Below the pieces are notes generated by a model. The model made no database searches and was not told the DNA's origin. It saw only the letters and a list, made by a program, of their open reading frames with translations. A DNA stretch of 14,937 nt from positions 1-14,937 of the forward strand of contig MGXG01000039.1 in the NCBI GenBank assembly GCA_001801285.1, in the 5' to 3' direction. Every line of letters starts with the position of its first letter. Position 1 is the first letter of the stretch. Of this stretch, positions 13,501 to 14,937 are shown in pieces. This DNA comes from Gammaproteobacteria bacterium GWE2_37_16 (GTDB taxonomy: Bacteria > Pseudomonadota > Gammaproteobacteria > UBA9339). A program made the translations under genes and the position numbers.

Positions 13501-13576
13501 GTTGTTCCAAGGTTTTTTGAATTATTCAATAATTTTTTCAAAAACTCACTCACTTGTCACCCACAAAAAATGGAAG
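13501..13576. other. Non-coding region between gpmI and mnmG
   Basis: The 441-base gap (13310-13750) contains the gpmI leader, the degenerate REP cluster, this AT-rich stretch and nested repeat copy B. GAATTATTCAA here is the inverse of TTGAATAATTC-like strings found before two REP clusters. No gene, tRNA or clear terminator is seen. Confidence 0.5.
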
Positions 13577-13706
13577 CCCACGCTCCCACCGAGCTTCAGT
13601 ATAGAGCCCAAAATCAAATCTTGCAATACCGTACTACTAACCACAAAAATACGGTATTTACACTTAGCTAAATCTGTGTTTACAATGAGTTGGGCGGGGC
13701 AATGGG
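13577..13706. repeat. Nested inverted-repeat element, copy B
   Basis: A C-rich arm with CTCCCACCGAGCTT (13583-13596), a 9-bp dyad AATACCGTA/TACGGTATT (13625-13633 with 13650-13658) and a G-rich arm GTTGGGCGGGGCAATGGG (13689-13706) repeat the layout of copy A at 11401. Spacer sequences differ. It ends 44 bases before the mnmG start, so it lies in that gene's promoter or leader region. Confidence 0.55.
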
Positions 13707-13750
13707 TCCCCTATCCTTTGATCTTTGCAACATAAAAATCATATTCAACT

Positions 13751-14937
13751 TTGAAACATCTAAACAACAAATTCGACGTTATCATTATTGGCGCAGGACA
13801 TGCAGGCGTTGAAGCCGCTTTGGCGTCTGCAAGATGTGGCGCAAAAACTTTACTACTAACACACAACCTCGATACCATCGGGCAAATGTCTTGCAACCCC
13901 TCTATCGGGGGTATTGGCAAGGGACATCTTGTTAAAGAAATCGATGCTCTTGGCGGCATAATGGCTCAGGCAGCCGATCAATCAGGGATTCAGTTTCGCA
14001 TTTTAAACGCCAGTAAAGGTCCAGCTGTACGCGCCACTCGTGCCCAAGCTGATCGCACATTGTACAAACAAGCCATACGCCAAGCACTGGAACAACAATC
14101 CAATTTATTTATTTTGCAACAAACAGTCGATCGTTTGAAGATAAAAAACAATCGTGTTGGCGGTATAATCACCAACCTTGATCTGACTTTTTCTGCTCCT
14201 TGCGTGGTTATGACGGTCGGAACATTTTTGAATGGCAAGATTCATGTCGGTCTAAAAAGTTTCCCAGGCGGACGTATGGGCGACCCGGCTTCCATCGCTT
14301 TGGCACAATTTTTACAAGCAACAGGGTTGAGAACTGGAAGACTTAAAACCGGCACACCACCACGCATCGCTGGTAACAGTATTGATTACAGTAAACTCAT
14401 CGAACAAAAAGGCGATACACCAACTCCAGTTTTTTCTTTTATGGGCAGCATTGAACAACATCCAAGGCAAGCTCCTTGTTATATCGCCCACACTAACGAG
14501 CACACCCATGAAATTATTCGGCAAAACATAGGTCAATCACCTATGTACACTGGTATTATCGAAGGTACTGGACCGCGTTATTGCCCTTCCATTGAAGACA
14601 AAATCATGCGTTTTGCCGATAGAACTTCGCACCAAATATTTTTAGAACCGGAAGGATTAAATACTGACGAAATTTATCCGAACGGCATTTCAACCAGCTT
14701 ACCTTTTAATGCTCAAATCGAATTAGTGCAAAGTATTGCCGGATTGGAAAATGCCAAGCTGATCCGTCCGGGTTATGCGATTGAATATGATTTTTTTGAT
14801 CCGCGCGATTTAAAACCAACTTTAGAAACCAAAGCTATTACCGGACTTTTTTTTGCTGGTCAAATTAATGGTACAACTGGTTATGAAGAAGCTGCTGCAC
14901 AAGGTTTAATCGCTGGTCTTAACGCTGCTCTACAAGT
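13751..14937 (+). CDS. mnmG: tRNA uridine-5-carboxymethylaminomethyl modification enzyme MnmG (3' partial)
   Basis: MnmG (GidA) is an FAD-binding cytoplasmic protein. With MnmE it forms the cmnm5/nm5 group on U34 of certain tRNAs. About 395 of some 630 residues are present; the frame runs off the window. The FAD-binding GxGxxG is VIIIGAGHAG near the start, followed by the family block CNPSIGGIGKGHLVKEID. The two conserved Cys are at 48 and 278 (YCPSIEDK), matching Cys47 and Cys277 of E. coli. FPGGRMGDP, TGTPPRI and NGTTGYEEAAAQG are also present. The start must be TTG 13751: the only in-frame codons between the upstream stop (13733) and the conserved FDVIIIG offer no ATG or GTG. The resulting N-terminus is one residue longer than in E. 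coli. No Shine-Dalgarno is visible. Confidence 0.95.
   Translation, partial: MKHLNNKFDVIIIGAGHAGVEAALASARCGAKTLLLTHNLDTIGQMSCNPSIGGIGKGHLVKEIDALGGIMAQAADQSGIQFRILNASKGPAVRATRAQADRTLYKQAIRQALEQQSNLFILQQTVDRLKIKNNRVGGIITNLDLTFSAPCVVMTVGTFLNGKIHVGLKSFPGGRMGDPASIALAQFLQATGLRTGRLKTGTPPRIAGNSIDYSKLIEQKGDTPTPVFSFMGSIEQHPRQAPCYIAHTNEHTHEIIRQNIGQSPMYTGIIEGTGPRYCPSIEDKIMRFADRTSHQIFLEPEGLNTDEIYPNGISTSLPFNAQIELVQSIAGLENAKLIRPGYAIEYDFFDPRDLKPTLETKAITGLFFAGQINGTTGYEEAAAQGLIAGLNAALQ

Noticed and set aside
13711..14536. Three minus-strand frames opposite mnmG
   Set aside because: They are shadows of mnmG, whose plus-strand frame carries conserved FAD-binding and cysteine motifs throughout.

Overview
The window looks like chromosomal DNA from an AT-rich gammaproteobacterium. 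The run gpmI, envC, ctpA on one strand is an order known from gammaproteobacteria. The AT-rich, REP-dense background would suit a Legionella/Coxiella-like lineage, but that placement is inference. All the clear genes are core or chromosomal; there is no phage, plasmid, CRISPR or complete insertion sequence.

Layout. Bases 1-1334 (+) hold the 3' part of an outer-membrane efflux channel (TolC/NodT type), converging on typA/bipA (1422-3248, -), a ribosome-associated GTPase. Next comes a small glycine-rich RRM RNA-binding protein (3443-3781, -) with a clear terminator and a striking leader hairpin. Bases 4176-8320 hold a SWIM zinc-finger gene and a large SNF2 helicase gene, both on the minus strand. 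They are separated by a small plus-strand gene for a coiled-coil, membrane-anchored DUF1640-like protein. Then come ctpA (S41 periplasmic protease), envC (amidase activator with a degenerate LytM domain) and gpmI (phosphoglycerate mutase), all on the minus strand. The window ends inside mnmG (+), which is divergent from gpmI and begins with TTG.

How the genes relate. EnvC and CtpA are both exported and act on, or near, the cell wall. Their promoters, leaders and signal-peptide starts look like copies of one another. The SWIM and SNF2 proteins probably work as a pair on nucleic acid. TypA, the RRM protein and MnmG all concern translation or RNA.

Non-coding content. Nearly every gene border carries REP-type hairpins, with a GTAG tetranucleotide followed by a CGCAGGC/GCCTGCG stem, in direct or inverted pairs. 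One of these supplies the SNF2 stop codon, and another creates a false upstream extension of gpmI. A second repeat type with two copies (11401-11513 and 13577-13706) has C-rich and G-rich arms around an AATACCGTA/TACGGTATT dyad; one copy contains a perfect G-quadruplex motif. The most interesting single signal is the leader of the RRM gene. There, UUUU faces AGGA of the Shine-Dalgarno within an uninterrupted 13-bp helix, as in fourU RNA thermometers.
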